Shown here: in pieces, positions 52,081 through 60,495 of the stretch
How the letters are laid out: the number at the start of each line of letters is the position of its first letter
How positions within the stretch are numbered: the stretch's first letter is position 1
Source: Pseudonocardia humida
Lineage (GTDB): Bacteria > Actinomycetota > Actinomycetes > Mycobacteriales > Pseudonocardiaceae
Direction: 5' to 3'
Length of the DNA: 64,000 nucleotides
Assembly: GCF_023898865.1 (NCBI RefSeq)
Contig: NZ_JAGSOV010000039.1
Location: forward strand, 1 to 64,000
Translations under genes and position numbers: made by a program
The notes under the pieces: model-generated
What the model was told of the DNA's origin: nothing
What the model saw: the letters and a program-made list of their open reading frames with translations, nothing else
Databases searched by the model: none

Positions 52081-53009
52081 GCCGCGGCTCCGTGGTACTC
52101 GACGGCCCCGTGGTACTCGACGCTGTCGCTGGTCAGCTCCATGAAGACGTCCTCGAGCGAGGCGCGCTGCGGCACGAGCTCGCTGAGCGCGACCCCGTGG
52201 AAGGCGGCGAGCTTGCCGATCTGCGCGCCGGTCATGTCCGAGACCACCAGGGACGATTCCGGCCCTTCCCGGACGGTCGCACCCGCGGCCGACAGGTGGA
52301 GGGCGAACGTGTCGGCGTCGTCGGCACGCACCAGCACCGTGCCGTCCCCGTTGGTCTGCATGAACTCGCTCATGCCCGTGTCGGCGATCAGCCGGCCGCG
52401 CCCGATGACCACCAGGTGGTCGGCGGTCTGCGCCATCTCGCTCATCAGGTGGCTGGAGACCAGCACCGCCCTGCCCTCGCCGGCGAGCGAGCGCATGAAC
52501 GCCCGGATCCAGCGGATGCCCTCCGGGTCGAGCCCGTTCACCGGCTCGTCGAAGATCAGCACCCGCGGGTCCCCGAGCAGCGCCGCCGCGATCCCGAGCC
52601 GCTGCCGCATGCCGAGGGAGAAGCTCCCGGCGTGCTCGCCGGCCACGCTCTCCAGACCGACGCGGGCCAGTACCTCGTCGACCCGGCGGCGGGGGAGGCC
52701 GTTGCTCGCGGCCAGCGCGAGCAGGTGGTTGCGCGCCGTCCGGGCGGCGTGCACCGCCCCGGCGTCCAGCAGCGCGCCCACCTCGGTCAGCGGCACGGGC
52801 AGGTCGCGGTAGCGCCGGCCGCCGATGGTGGCCGAACCCCCGTCCGGGGCGGCCAACCCCAGGATCATCCGCATGGTGGTGGACTTGCCGGCGCCGTTGG
52901 GACCGAGGAACCCGGTCACCCGCCCGGCGGGGACGGTGAACGACAGGTCGTCCACCACGGTCCGCGGCCCGTACCGCTTGGTCAGCCCGCGCACGTCGAT
53001 GTTCGTCAT
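52077..53009 (-). CDS. ABC transporter ATP-binding protein (ABC-2 exporter)
   Basis: A 310-residue ATPase: Walker A GFLGPNGAGKSTTMRMI, signature SFSLGMRQRLGIAAAL, Walker B VLIFDEPVNGLDPEGI, H-loop VSSHLMSEM, and a C-terminal DUF4162-like domain (LEDVFMELT). The last residues contain the VEYHG duplication. It is encoded first in a leftward pair with the permease. Confidence 0.93.
   Translation of the reverse strand: MTNIDVRGLTKRYGPRTVVDDLSFTVPAGRVTGFLGPNGAGKSTTMRMILGLAAPDGGSATIGGRRYRDLPVPLTEVGALLDAGAVHAARTARNHLLALAASNGLPRRRVDEVLARVGLESVAGEHAGSFSLGMRQRLGIAAALLGDPRVLIFDEPVNGLDPEGIRWIRAFMRSLAGEGRAVLVSSHLMSEMAQTADHLVVIGRGRLIADTGMSEFMQTNGDGTVLVRADDADTFALHLSAAGATVREGPESSLVVSDMTGAQIGKLAAFHGVALSELVPQRASLEDVFMELTSDSVEYHGAVEYHGAAA
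52090..52122. repeat. 15-bp in-frame direct repeat at the end of the ABC ATPase gene
   Basis: CCGTGGTACTCGACG at 52090-52104 and 52108-52122 (18-bp period) encodes VEYHG twice in the C-terminal tail, outside the conserved domain. Recent tandem duplication. Confidence 0.85.
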
Positions 53010-53114
53010 GGCCCGGATCGTGGCCGGCCGGACCGGGAGGCCCCTGGGAGCTCCTGAACGAACCCTGGGAATCCAGGGCCCGGCCCGCCCGGCGGGCCCC
53101 CGCGGCCGCGGGAT

Positions 53115-54068
53115 TCACAGGAAGGTCTGCGGGCGTCCGGCGATCGTCCGGCGCGGCGGCCGGGTGACGAGCACGGCGGCGGTGTTCGCCGTGACGATCA
53201 GCCCGACGGCCAGCCAGTCGAGCGCGGCGAGCGCCTGGCCGAGCACCAGCGCGCCGATCGCGGCGGCCAGCACCGGGCTCGCGCTCATGAAGATCCCGAA
53301 GGAGTGCGCGGGCACCCGGCGCAGGGCCAGCAGGTCGGACAGGAAGGGCACCACCGAGGCCAGCAGCCCGGCGGACACCGCGCAGGCCAGCGCGGCCGGG
53401 GTCGGGGGGTGGGCGATCAGCACGGCGATCCCCACCGGTAGGTACACCAGCCCGGACGCCGCCCCGGCCGCGGCCGACCCCTGCACGCCGGGCAGCCGCC
53501 GTCCCAGGGTGCGGTTGAGCAGGATGTAGCTCGCCCAGCACAGCGCGGCGAGCAGGCCGAGCCCGACGCCGAGGTAGTCGGTGCTCGGTCGCGGGCGGGT
53601 CAGCAGGACGACGCCGGCGCCGGCCAGCACCGCGCAGCCCAGCGTGACGCGGCGCCGGGGGCCGGCCGGCGTGGCCGTGCGGGCGCCGAGCAGCGCGACG
53701 CCCAGCGGGCCGAGGAACTCCAGGGTCACCGCCAGGCCCAGCCCGATGCGGTCGATCGCGGTGTAGAGGGAGACGTTCATGGTCGCGAAGACCCCGGCGA
53801 GCCCCAGCACGGGCCACCACTCCCGGCGGGTGAAGGCGCGCAGCCGCGGCCGGCCGACGGCCAGCATGACCAGCCCGGCCACCCACTGGCGCACGGCGAC
53901 CACCCCGACCGGCCCGATCACCGGGAAGGCGAGCGCACCGATCGCGGCCCCGGACTGGCTCGACAGCGCGCTGCCGAGCATCAGCGCCACCCCGGCGCCG
54001 CGCCCGGGCCGGTCGGCGCTCGCCGTGTCGGTGTCGGTCGAGCTCGGTTCCCGGGTCGGGGTCGCCAT
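53115..54068 (-). CDS. EamA/RhaT family transporter (DMT superfamily)
   Basis: A 317-residue protein with ten predicted helices in two EamA repeats (GVALMLGSALSSQSGAAIGA; LGLAGVFATMNVSLYTAIDR; ALCWASYILLNRTLGRRL; ALRRVPAHSFGIFMSASPVL). It resembles the RhtA threonine/homoserine exporter group. Starts at 54086 or 54116 would add a short N-terminus. It is divergent from a LysR regulator, which is likely its controller. An amino-acid or metabolite efflux function is inferred. Confidence 0.85.
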   Translation of the reverse strand: MATPTREPSSTDTDTASADRPGRGAGVALMLGSALSSQSGAAIGALAFPVIGPVGVVAVRQWVAGLVMLAVGRPRLRAFTRREWWPVLGLAGVFATMNVSLYTAIDRIGLGLAVTLEFLGPLGVALLGARTATPAGPRRRVTLGCAVLAGAGVVLLTRPRPSTDYLGVGLGLLAALCWASYILLNRTLGRRLPGVQGSAAAGAASGLVYLPVGIAVLIAHPPTPAALACAVSAGLLASVVPFLSDLLALRRVPAHSFGIFMSASPVLAAAIGALVLGQALAALDWLAVGLIVTANTAAVLVTRPPRRTIAGRPQTFL

Positions 54069-54131
54069 GTCCACGCCGATCAGCATGGGCGGGCGCCGAC
54101 CATCCACAAAATGCATCGGGTGGCTCAGCGA

Positions 54132-54137
54132 TACGTT
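54132..54137 (+). promoter_or_regulatory. -10 element of the LysR gene, leaderless-type
   Basis: TACGTT, six bases, then ATG at 54144; no Shine-Dalgarno sequence. Confidence 0.55.
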
Positions 54138-54143
54138 GTTCGC

Positions 54144-55025
54144 ATGGATATCGAGCTGCGGCACCTGCGCTGCCTGGTCGCGATCGTCGACGCGGGCGGC
54201 TTCACCGGCGCGGCCGCCGACCTCGGCGTCTCCCAGCCCTCGGTGTCCCGCGCGCTGGCCGCCCTGGAGGACGCGCTCGGCGTGCGCCTGCTGCGCCGCA
54301 CCAGCCGCGAGGTCGCGCTGACCGCGGCGGGGGAGCGGGTGCTGGTCCGGGCGCGGCGGGTGCTCGCCGAGGTCGAGGACCTGGCCCGGGAGGCGCGCAG
54401 CGGGCGGGGCAGGCTGCGCGTCGGCCACGCCTGGGCGGCGATGGGCGCGCACACCGTCGAGTTCCAGCGCCGCTGGGCCGCCCGGCACGGGGACACCGCC
54501 CTGCACCTGGTGCGCACCAACTCGGCGACCGGCGGGCTCGCCGAGGGCGCCTGCGACGTCGCCGTGACCCGCGTGCCCCCGGAGACCGGCGGCGAGCGGC
54601 GCTTCGCCGGGACCGTGGTGGGTCTGGAGGCTCGCTGCTGCGCGCTGGCCGCCGACGACCCGCTGGCCCGGCGCCGCCAGCTGCGCCTGTCCGACCTCAC
54701 CGGCCGGGTGCTCGCCGTCGACCCCCGCACCGGGACCACCACGCCCGAGCTCTGGCCGGCCGGCAGCCGCCCGGAGATCGAGGAGATCCACGACGTGGAC
54801 GACTGGCTCGCGGTGATCGCCGCCGGGCGGTGCGTCGGGGTGACCGCGGAGGGCACGTCGACCCAGTACCAGCGCCAGGGGGTGGTCTTCCGCAGGCTGC
54901 GCGACGCGCCGCCGGTGCCGGTGCGGGTCATCTGGTGGCGCGTCGACCCGCACCCCGCCGCCCGCGACGTCGTGGGCCTGCTCGCCGAGCTCTACCGCCG
55001 CCCGGCGGCCCCGCCGTCGCGCTGA
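54144..55025 (+). CDS. LysR family transcriptional regulator
   Basis: A 293-residue LysR regulator. N-terminal HTH: LRHLRCLVAIVDAGGFTGAA followed by LGVSQPSVSRALAALEDALG and LLRRTSREVALTAAGE. C-terminal effector domain from about residue 90 (GRLRVGHAWAAMGAHTVEFQ; RCVGVTAEGTSTQYQRQGVV). Leaderless start. It is divergent from the EamA exporter with a 75-bp intergenic region that should hold its operator. Confidence 0.92.
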   Translation: MDIELRHLRCLVAIVDAGGFTGAAADLGVSQPSVSRALAALEDALGVRLLRRTSREVALTAAGERVLVRARRVLAEVEDLAREARSGRGRLRVGHAWAAMGAHTVEFQRRWAARHGDTALHLVRTNSATGGLAEGACDVAVTRVPPETGGERRFAGTVVGLEARCCALAADDPLARRRQLRLSDLTGRVLAVDPRTGTTTPELWPAGSRPEIEEIHDVDDWLAVIAAGRCVGVTAEGTSTQYQRQGVVFRRLRDAPPVPVRVIWWRVDPHPAARDVVGLLAELYRRPAAPPSR

Positions 55026-55113
55026 GGCGGTGGTCGGAGGGTGCGCGCAGTACCATGCGCGCACCGCCGACCGGGCTGGCCGTGGCGGGGTGGAAGGACG
55101 TGATGGTCGTCGG

Positions 55114-56148
55114 ATGACGGTCGCCGGGATCGTGGTGGTGGGGGCGTCGGCGGGCGGCGTCGAGGCGCTGCGCGCGCTGGTCGGTGGTCTGCCGACCGAC
55201 CTGCCGGCACCGGTGGTCGTGGTGCTGCACATCGCCCGGCACGCCCCGAGCGCGCTGCCTGCCATCCTGGACCGGGCCGGGCCGCTGCCGGCGGTGGCCG
55301 CGACGCACGGCGCCCGGCTGGAGGCCGGGGTGGTGTACGTCGCCCCCGCCGACGTGCACGTCCTGGTGGTCGACGAGCACCTGCACCTGTCGCGCGGGCC
55401 GTCGGAGAACGGGCACCGACCGGCGATCGACCCGCTGTTCCGGTCGGCGGCCGCGGGGTTCGGGCCGCGGGCGGTGGGCGTGGTGCTGTCGGGCACGCGC
55501 GACGACGGCGCCGCGGGGCTGGCGGCCGTCGCCGAGGCGGGGGGCGGCGCGCTGGTGCAGGAACCGGAGGAGGCGCTCTACCCCGGGATGCCCCGCAGCG
55601 CCCTCGAGCACGTGCGCAGCGCGAGCAGCCACCCGGCGGACAAGCTCGGGGCCGTGCTGGCCGAGCTGCTGCGGGTGGCCGCGGACCGGTCTGTCGCGCC
55701 GGTCCTGGACGAGCGGCTCCTGGCCGAGACCCGCATCTCGGCGATGACCGTCGCGCCCGACGAGACGGTCGCGCTGTCCGGCGCGACCTCGTCGGGCCTG
55801 TCGTGCCCCAGCTGCGAGGGTGTGCTGTTCGAGCTGCCCGGCGAGCCGGCGCCGCGGTTCCGCTGCCGGGTCGGCCACGCCTGGTCCCCGGAGAGCCTCA
55901 CCGCGGAGCAGACCAGCGGGGCCGAGCACGCCCTGTGGGTGGCGCTGCGGGCGATCGAGGAGAAGCGGGCGCTGCTGCTGCGGCTGGCCGAGAGCGCCGA
56001 GCGGTCCGGTCGCCACGGCTCCGCCTCGCGCCACCGCGACCGGGCGGCGGAGGCCGAGCGCAACGCCGCGAGCGTGCGAGCGCTGATCGTCGACGGCGTC
56101 GTTTCGGGCCCGACGGCGGACCACGCCGACCCGGCGCAGTCCGGCTGA
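55114..56148 (+). CDS. Stand-alone CheB-type methylesterase domain protein
   Basis: A 344-residue protein without a receiver domain. The esterase part (residues 1-185) has VVVGASAGGVEALRALVGGL (catalytic Ser), VVVVLHIARHAPS (His) and GVVLSGTRDDGAAGLAAV (Asp). A C-terminal extension carries a cysteine pair (LSCPSCEGVLFEL) and a third Cys (FRCRVGHAWSPESL), like a zinc ribbon, then a helical tail. No motility genes are nearby; in actinobacteria such CheB-like proteins pair with CheR-PAS proteins in non-chemotaxis signalling. GTG 55090 is an alternative start. Confidence 0.85.
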   Translation: MTVAGIVVVGASAGGVEALRALVGGLPTDLPAPVVVVLHIARHAPSALPAILDRAGPLPAVAATHGARLEAGVVYVAPADVHVLVVDEHLHLSRGPSENGHRPAIDPLFRSAAAGFGPRAVGVVLSGTRDDGAAGLAAVAEAGGGALVQEPEEALYPGMPRSALEHVRSASSHPADKLGAVLAELLRVAADRSVAPVLDERLLAETRISAMTVAPDETVALSGATSSGLSCPSCEGVLFELPGEPAPRFRCRVGHAWSPESLTAEQTSGAEHALWVALRAIEEKRALLLRLAESAERSGRHGSASRHRDRAAEAERNAASVRALIVDGVVSGPTADHADPAQSG

Positions 56149-56172
56149 GCCGTCCACGACCGGCCGGCCGGA

Positions 56173-56200
56173 TAGAGTGCCCCCGCCGCCGCGGCGGCGG
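56173..56200 (+). promoter_or_regulatory. -10 element and palindrome before the CheR-PAS gene
   Basis: TAGAGT at 56173-56178 is a -10 candidate. CCGCCGCCG directly followed by CGGCGGCGG (56183-56200) is a perfect 18-bp palindrome that would lie at the start of the leader RNA, 27 bp before the ATG. Confidence 0.4.
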
Positions 56201-56227
56201 TCGTACCGCTTCAGGGAGTCGCCTGGC

Positions 56228-58087
56228 ATGTCCGAGCCCGACCCGCGCTTCGAGGCGCTGCTGGACCACGTCAAGGGCAGCCGCGGGTTCGACTTCACCG
56301 GGTACAAGCGCTCCAGCCTGGTGCGCCGGGTGGAGCACCGGATGAGCCAGATCGGGATCGACGACTACGCCGACTACCTCGACTACCTCGAGATGCACCA
56401 CGGCGAGTTCACCGCGCTGTTCAACACCATCCTGATCAACGTGACCGCCTTCTTCCGGGATCCCGAGGCCTGGCAGATGCTGCGCGACGAGGTCCTGCCC
56501 ACCGTGCTGGCCGCGAAGACGCCGACCGCGCCGCTGCGGATCTGGAGCGCGGGCTGCGCGTCCGGGGAGGAGGCCTACACGCTGGCGATGGTGCTCGCCG
56601 AGCTGATGGGCATCACCGAGTTCCGCGACCGGGTCAAGATCTACGCCACCGACGTCGACGAGGAGGCGCTGAGCCAGGCCCGCCACGGCAGCTACAGCCC
56701 GCGCGACGTGCGCGGCATCCCGAAGGAGATGCTGGAGCGGTACTTCGAGCCGGTCGGCGGGCGCCACGTCTTCCGCAAGGACCTGCGCCGTTCGGTGATC
56801 TTCGGGCGCAACGACCTGGTCCAGGACGCCCCCATCTCCCGGATCGACCTGCTGCTGTGTCGCAACACCCTGATGTACTTCAACGCCGAGACCCAGACCC
56901 GGATCCTGGCCCGGTTCCACTTCGCGCTGGCCGACACCGGTGTGCTGTTCCTGGGCAAGGCCGAGATGCTGCTCAGCCACGCCGCGCTGTTCGTGCCGAT
57001 CGACCTGCGACGACGCATCTTCCGCAAGGTGCCCCGCGTGGCCGTGTCGAGCGGGCCGATGTTCGGGGAGGCGGCCGCCGTCGGCGGCTCGCGCTCCGCG
57101 CCCGCCGCCCTCGACGCCCTGCGCGCCGAGGCCCTGCTGGCCGATCCGCTGGCCCAGGTCGTCGTGGCCGAGGACGGCGTCGTGGCGGTGGTGAACCGGC
57201 AGGCGGAGTTCCTGTTCGGGATCTCCGTGCGCGACGTCGGCCGCCCCTTCCGCGACCTCGACCTGTCCTACCGGCCGCTGGAGCTGCGCCGCTACATCGA
57301 GCAGGCGCAGGCCGAGCGGCGCAGCATCCGGGTGCCGGACGTGGCCTACTCGCGGGGCTCCGAGCCGATGGTCCTGGAGGTGCAGGTCATCCCGTTGGTC
57401 GGGAGCGGCCTGTCGGTGCTCGGGGTCAGCCTCGCGTTCCACGACGTCACCGACGCGCGCCGGCTGCAGGAGGAGCTGGAGCAGGCCAACCGGCAGCTGG
57501 AGACGGCCTACGAGGAGCTCCAGTCGACCAACGAGGAGCTGGAGACCACCAACGAGGAGCTGCAGTCCACGGTCGAGGAGCTGGAGACCACCAACGAGGA
57601 GCTCCAGTCCACGAACGAGGAGCTGGAGACGATGAACGAGGAGCTCCGCTCGACCAACGACGAGCTGCATACGATCAACGACGAGCTGCACGACCGCACC
57701 GGCGAGCTGGACCAGCTCAACGAGTTCCTCGACTCGATCCTGACCGGTCTGCGGGCCGGCGTCGTCGTGCTGAACCCCGAGCTGCACGTGCAGGTGTGGA
57801 ACGAGCAGGCCCAGGAGCTGTGGGGGTTGCGCCGCGAGGAGGCGCTGGGCCGCCACTTCCTGAACCTGGACATCGGACTGCCCACCGACCGGCTCCGCCC
57901 CCTCATCCGCTCGGCGCTGGCCGACGAGCCCGGTCAGCACGAGCTCGTGGTCAAGGCGGTCAACCGGCGGGGGCGGTCGATCGCGGTGCGGGTGCTGGGC
58001 AGCCCGCTCGGCGCCCGCGAGCCCGGGGTCGCCGGGGTGATCCTGACGATGGAGGACGTCGACGGCGTCCCAGGATCACTCGAATGA
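56228..58087 (+). CDS. CheR methyltransferase fused to coiled coil and two PAS domains
   Basis: A 619-residue protein. Residues about 10-275 are CheR (NVTAFFRDPEAWQMLRDEVL; IWSAGCASGEEAYTLAMVLA, SAM motif; DLLLCRNTLMYF). A PAS domain follows (about 305-410), then a coiled coil of near-identical heptads (EELQSTNEELETTNEELQST pattern, residues about 415-500) and a second PAS (about 500-615). There is no kinase domain. These coiled coils are characteristic of CheB/CheR-PAS hybrids. SD GGGAG precedes ATG by 11 bases. The stop overlaps a 29-codon ORF (ATGA). Confidence 0.9.
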   Translation: MSEPDPRFEALLDHVKGSRGFDFTGYKRSSLVRRVEHRMSQIGIDDYADYLDYLEMHHGEFTALFNTILINVTAFFRDPEAWQMLRDEVLPTVLAAKTPTAPLRIWSAGCASGEEAYTLAMVLAELMGITEFRDRVKIYATDVDEEALSQARHGSYSPRDVRGIPKEMLERYFEPVGGRHVFRKDLRRSVIFGRNDLVQDAPISRIDLLLCRNTLMYFNAETQTRILARFHFALADTGVLFLGKAEMLLSHAALFVPIDLRRRIFRKVPRVAVSSGPMFGEAAAVGGSRSAPAALDALRAEALLADPLAQVVVAEDGVVAVVNRQAEFLFGISVRDVGRPFRDLDLSYRPLELRRYIEQAQAERRSIRVPDVAYSRGSEPMVLEVQVIPLVGSGLSVLGVSLAFHDVTDARRLQEELEQANRQLETAYEELQSTNEELETTNEELQSTVEELETTNEELQSTNEELETMNEELRSTNDELHTINDELHDRTGELDQLNEFLDSILTGLRAGVVVLNPELHVQVWNEQAQELWGLRREEALGRHFLNLDIGLPTDRLRPLIRSALADEPGQHELVVKAVNRRGRSIAVRVLGSPLGAREPGVAGVILTMEDVDGVPGSLE

Positions 58088-58173
58088 CGGGTGCCGCGCC
58101 GCCTGGACTGGCCATCGGGCCGCCGGACCGGGAGACTGGCCGGGCGAACTGGACCTGGGCGGTGACCGCATGA
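58084..58173 (+). CDS. 29-residue ORF coupled at both ends
   Basis: MTGAAPPGLAIGPPDRETGR then ANWTWAVTA. Its ATG overlaps the CheR-PAS stop as ATGA, and its TGA overlaps the ATG of the next gene as ATGA. It therefore fills the gap between the two large genes exactly. It could be a real microprotein or only a ribosome conveyor for coupled translation. Confidence 0.5.
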   Translation: MTGAAPPGLAIGPPDRETGRANWTWAVTA

Positions 58174-58931
58174 GCACCGAGGAGCTGAGCTGTCGCGTTG
58201 CGGAGGCCGGCGGGATCGCGACGGTCGAGGTGCGCGGCGAGCTGACCGCGCGATCGTCGGCGGTCACCCTGGTCCCCGTGCTGCGCAAGCTCCTGCTCGA
58301 CCGCGGCCGCCTGCTGGTCGATCTCCGTGGCGTGCGCGCCGGCTGGCCCGCGGCGCTGGCCGCCTTCCCGTCGGTGCTGGCCGGGGCCGGGGGGTGGCCG
58401 CTGGCCCGCATGGTGCTGTGGGGTGCGGCCGCCGACCTGGCGACGGCGCTGCGCGTCAACGCGGTCACCGCCACGGTGCCGCTCGGCCGTGACCGCGCCG
58501 AGGCGCTCGCGCTGCTCGACCGGCGCCCGCGCCGCGTCCGGCGCGCCACCCGGCTGCCCGCGGCGCCCACCGCCGCGGCCTTCGCGCGTTCGCTGATCCG
58601 GTCCGCCTGCGACGACTGGGCCGTCGACCCGTCCGGGCGCCAGGCCGCCGTGCTGGTGGGCAGCGAGCTGGTGAGCAACGCCGTCGTGCACGCGAGGGGC
58701 ACGAGCCTGCTGACCCTCGGGCTCGACGAGCGGGGCCTGCGCGTCTCCGTGCGCGACAGCGGACCGCTGTTCGAGGCGGTGGTGCCGGCGGAGCCGCGCC
58801 TCGGCCTGCGCGTCGTCGCCGAGCTCAGCACGGCCTGGGGCGTGGCCCGCCACGACTTCGGCAAGTCGGTCTGGGCCATGCTCGCGGTGGACACGGGACC
58901 CGCGGGGCCCGCCGCCGGGGAGCCGTCGTGA
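58170..58931 (+). CDS. STAS-like plus GHKL ATPase (anti-sigma kinase-type) protein
   Basis: A 253-residue protein. Residues about 5-110 resemble a STAS domain (IATVEVRGELTARSSAVTLV; RLLVDLRGVRAGWP) without a clear phosphoserine, and residues about 130-245 form an RsbW-type ATPase (LVGSELVSNAVVHARGTSL N-box; LRVSVRDSGPLFEAV; RLGLRVVAELSTAWG). It is coupled to the 29-aa ORF upstream and to the STAS gene downstream (GTGA). It is probably the kinase/anti-sigma element of the CheB/CheR-PAS module. Confidence 0.82.
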   Translation: MSTEELSCRVAEAGGIATVEVRGELTARSSAVTLVPVLRKLLLDRGRLLVDLRGVRAGWPAALAAFPSVLAGAGGWPLARMVLWGAAADLATALRVNAVTATVPLGRDRAEALALLDRRPRRVRRATRLPAAPTAAAFARSLIRSACDDWAVDPSGRQAAVLVGSELVSNAVVHARGTSLLTLGLDERGLRVSVRDSGPLFEAVVPAEPRLGLRVVAELSTAWGVARHDFGKSVWAMLAVDTGPAGPAAGEPS

Positions 58932-59248
58932 TCGACTGCGAGCGGGTGTCCGCGGAGGGCGACGAGCGCCGCGTGCGGGTCGTCGGCGAGGTCGACCTGG
59001 CCTCCGCACCGCGGCTGCGCAGCCTCCTGCTCGACGAGCTCGAGCGGGTCGGCGGCGGCCGGTTCGTGGTCGACCTCGGCGGGATCGGCTTCTTCTCGGC
59101 GGCCGGCCTGCACGTGCTGGAGGACGTGGCCGCGGCGGCGGACGGGTGCGGTGCCGAACTGGTCCTGCGGCCCCTCTCCTCCACCGTCGCGCTCGTGCTG
59201 TCCTCGTGCGACGGCGCGCTCGCCGCGCACGGACCCACCACGGAGTGA
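58928..59248 (+). CDS. STAS domain anti-anti-sigma factor
   Basis: A 106-residue stand-alone STAS protein (RVRVVGEVDLASAPRLRSLL; FVVDLGGIGFFSAAGLHVLE). The phosphorylatable Ser is expected at FFSAAG; the usual preceding Asp is replaced by Phe. Its GTG overlaps the kinase stop. It is the natural partner of the GHKL ATPase upstream and a possible substrate of the PP2C phosphatase at 39-41 kb. Confidence 0.87.
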   Translation: MIDCERVSAEGDERRVRVVGEVDLASAPRLRSLLLDELERVGGGRFVVDLGGIGFFSAAGLHVLEDVAAAADGCGAELVLRPLSSTVALVLSSCDGALAAHGPTTE

Positions 59249-59255
59249 GCCGCTC

Positions 59256-59280
59256 GGGTTCCGGGAGGTCCGCGGAACCC
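59256..59280 (+). terminator. Hairpin after the STAS gene
   Basis: GGGTTCCG, 9-nt loop, CGGAACCC: a perfect 8-bp stem 7 bp downstream of the STAS stop. It probably ends the CheR-STAS transcription unit. Confidence 0.5.
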
Positions 59281-59371
59281 GGTCCCGTCGACGGACCGGT
59301 GCGGATCCCGTCATCAGCGCCACCGCTGACGGTCCCCGACAGATTCTTCCCGGTGAGCGCCAATCGTTCAA

Positions 59372-59407
59372 TAGGGGGATTCCCTCCCTACGCCCGGTCT
59401 GTAGATT
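59372..59407 (+). promoter_or_regulatory. Operator-like inverted repeat and -10 element before the XRE gene
   Basis: TAGGGGGATTCCCTCCCTA (59372-59390) has TAGGG/CCCTA ends around a GGGATTCCC core. TAGATT at 59402-59407 is a -10 candidate. The surrounding 270-bp gap (59249-59518) is clearly less GC-rich than the genes and is otherwise empty. Confidence 0.45.
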
Positions 59408-59518
59408 GATGATCTCGATTACGCCGTTCGGGGCCCGTGTACTGCCCCGGTGCGGAATGCTGCACGCTTCGTCACGCACGCAGGCACGCACCGCGGAACG
59501 AACGAGGGGACGCTGAGC

Positions 59519-60424
59519 ATGGACGTGGCGAGGGACCACGGATCCGTCTCGGGCGGCGGGCAGGGCGCGAGCCCGCTCGACGCCGGCCCCACCGTGCTGC
59601 GGATCGGACTGGGTGGCACCCTGCGGCGGCTCCGCGAGCAGGCGGGCATCAGCCGCGACCTCGCGGGCGACACCATCCGCGCGTCCGCGGCCAAGATCAG
59701 CCGCCTGGAGCTGGGCCGCGTCGGGTTCAAGATGCGCGACGTCGCCGACCTGCTCACCCTCTACCACGTCACCGACCCGGCCCAGCGCGATGAGTTCCTG
59801 GAGCTGGCCCGGCGGGCCAACGAGCCGGGCTGGTGGCACCGCTACGCCGACCTGCTGCCCAGCTGGTTCGAGACCTACATCGGCCTCGAGCAGGCCGCCT
59901 CGCTGATCCGGACCTTCGAGCTGCAGTTCATCCCCGGCCTGCTGCAGACCCCGGACTACGCGCGCGCGGTCACCCGGCTCGCGCACACCCGCCACGACGA
60001 GATCGAGCGCCGCGTCGAGCTGCGGATGAAGCGCCAGCAGCTGCTCGGCCGGGAGTCCGCGCCGAGGCTCTGGGCGGTCGTCGACGAGTCCGCGCTGCGC
60101 CGGTCGGTCTCCAGCGACGCCGGCGTCCTGCGCGAGCAGCTGGGCCACCTCCTGCGGATGAACGAGCAGCCCAACATCTCGCTGCAGATCGTGCCGCTGA
60201 GCCGGGGCGGGCACGCCGCCGCGGGCGGCTCGTTCACGATGCTGCGCTTCGCCCAGCCCGACCTGCCCGACGTGGTCTACCTCGAGCAGCTGACCAGCGC
60301 CCTCTACCTGGACAAGCGCACCGACGTCGACCACTACGCGATGGTGATGGACCGGCTGGTGGCGAAGCTGGCGCCGCCCAGCCGCGCGGCCGACATCCTC
60401 GAGCGCCTCCTGGACGAGGTCTAG
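59519..60424 (+). CDS. XRE-type regulator with DUF5753 domain
   Basis: A 301-residue actinobacterial regulator. The HTH (residues about 30-90) reads LRRLREQAGISRDLAGDTIR and SAAKISRLELGRVGFKMRDV, and the DUF5753 domain (about 110-290) contains WFETYIGLEQAASLIRTFEL, FIPGLLQTPDYARAV and the C-terminal VVYLEQLTSALYLDK. ATG 59519 has GAGGGGACG upstream. These proteins usually neighbour a small DUF397 gene, which is absent here; its partner must be elsewhere or lost. Confidence 0.9.
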   Translation: MDVARDHGSVSGGGQGASPLDAGPTVLRIGLGGTLRRLREQAGISRDLAGDTIRASAAKISRLELGRVGFKMRDVADLLTLYHVTDPAQRDEFLELARRANEPGWWHRYADLLPSWFETYIGLEQAASLIRTFELQFIPGLLQTPDYARAVTRLAHTRHDEIERRVELRMKRQQLLGRESAPRLWAVVDESALRRSVSSDAGVLREQLGHLLRMNEQPNISLQIVPLSRGGHAAAGGSFTMLRFAQPDLPDVVYLEQLTSALYLDKRTDVDHYAMVMDRLVAKLAPPSRAADILERLLDEV

Positions 60425-60495
60425 GTGACGTCCGGTCCACCGGACCGCCCTACCGCCGTCTCGGTCACGCAGCGGCGGCCCGACGCCCGCCGCTG

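Noticed and set aside
57500..57690. Repetitive GAGGAGCTG-type DNA resembling a repeat array
   Set aside because: It is the coding sequence of heptad repeats in the coiled coil of the CheR-PAS protein, not a CRISPR or intergenic repeat.
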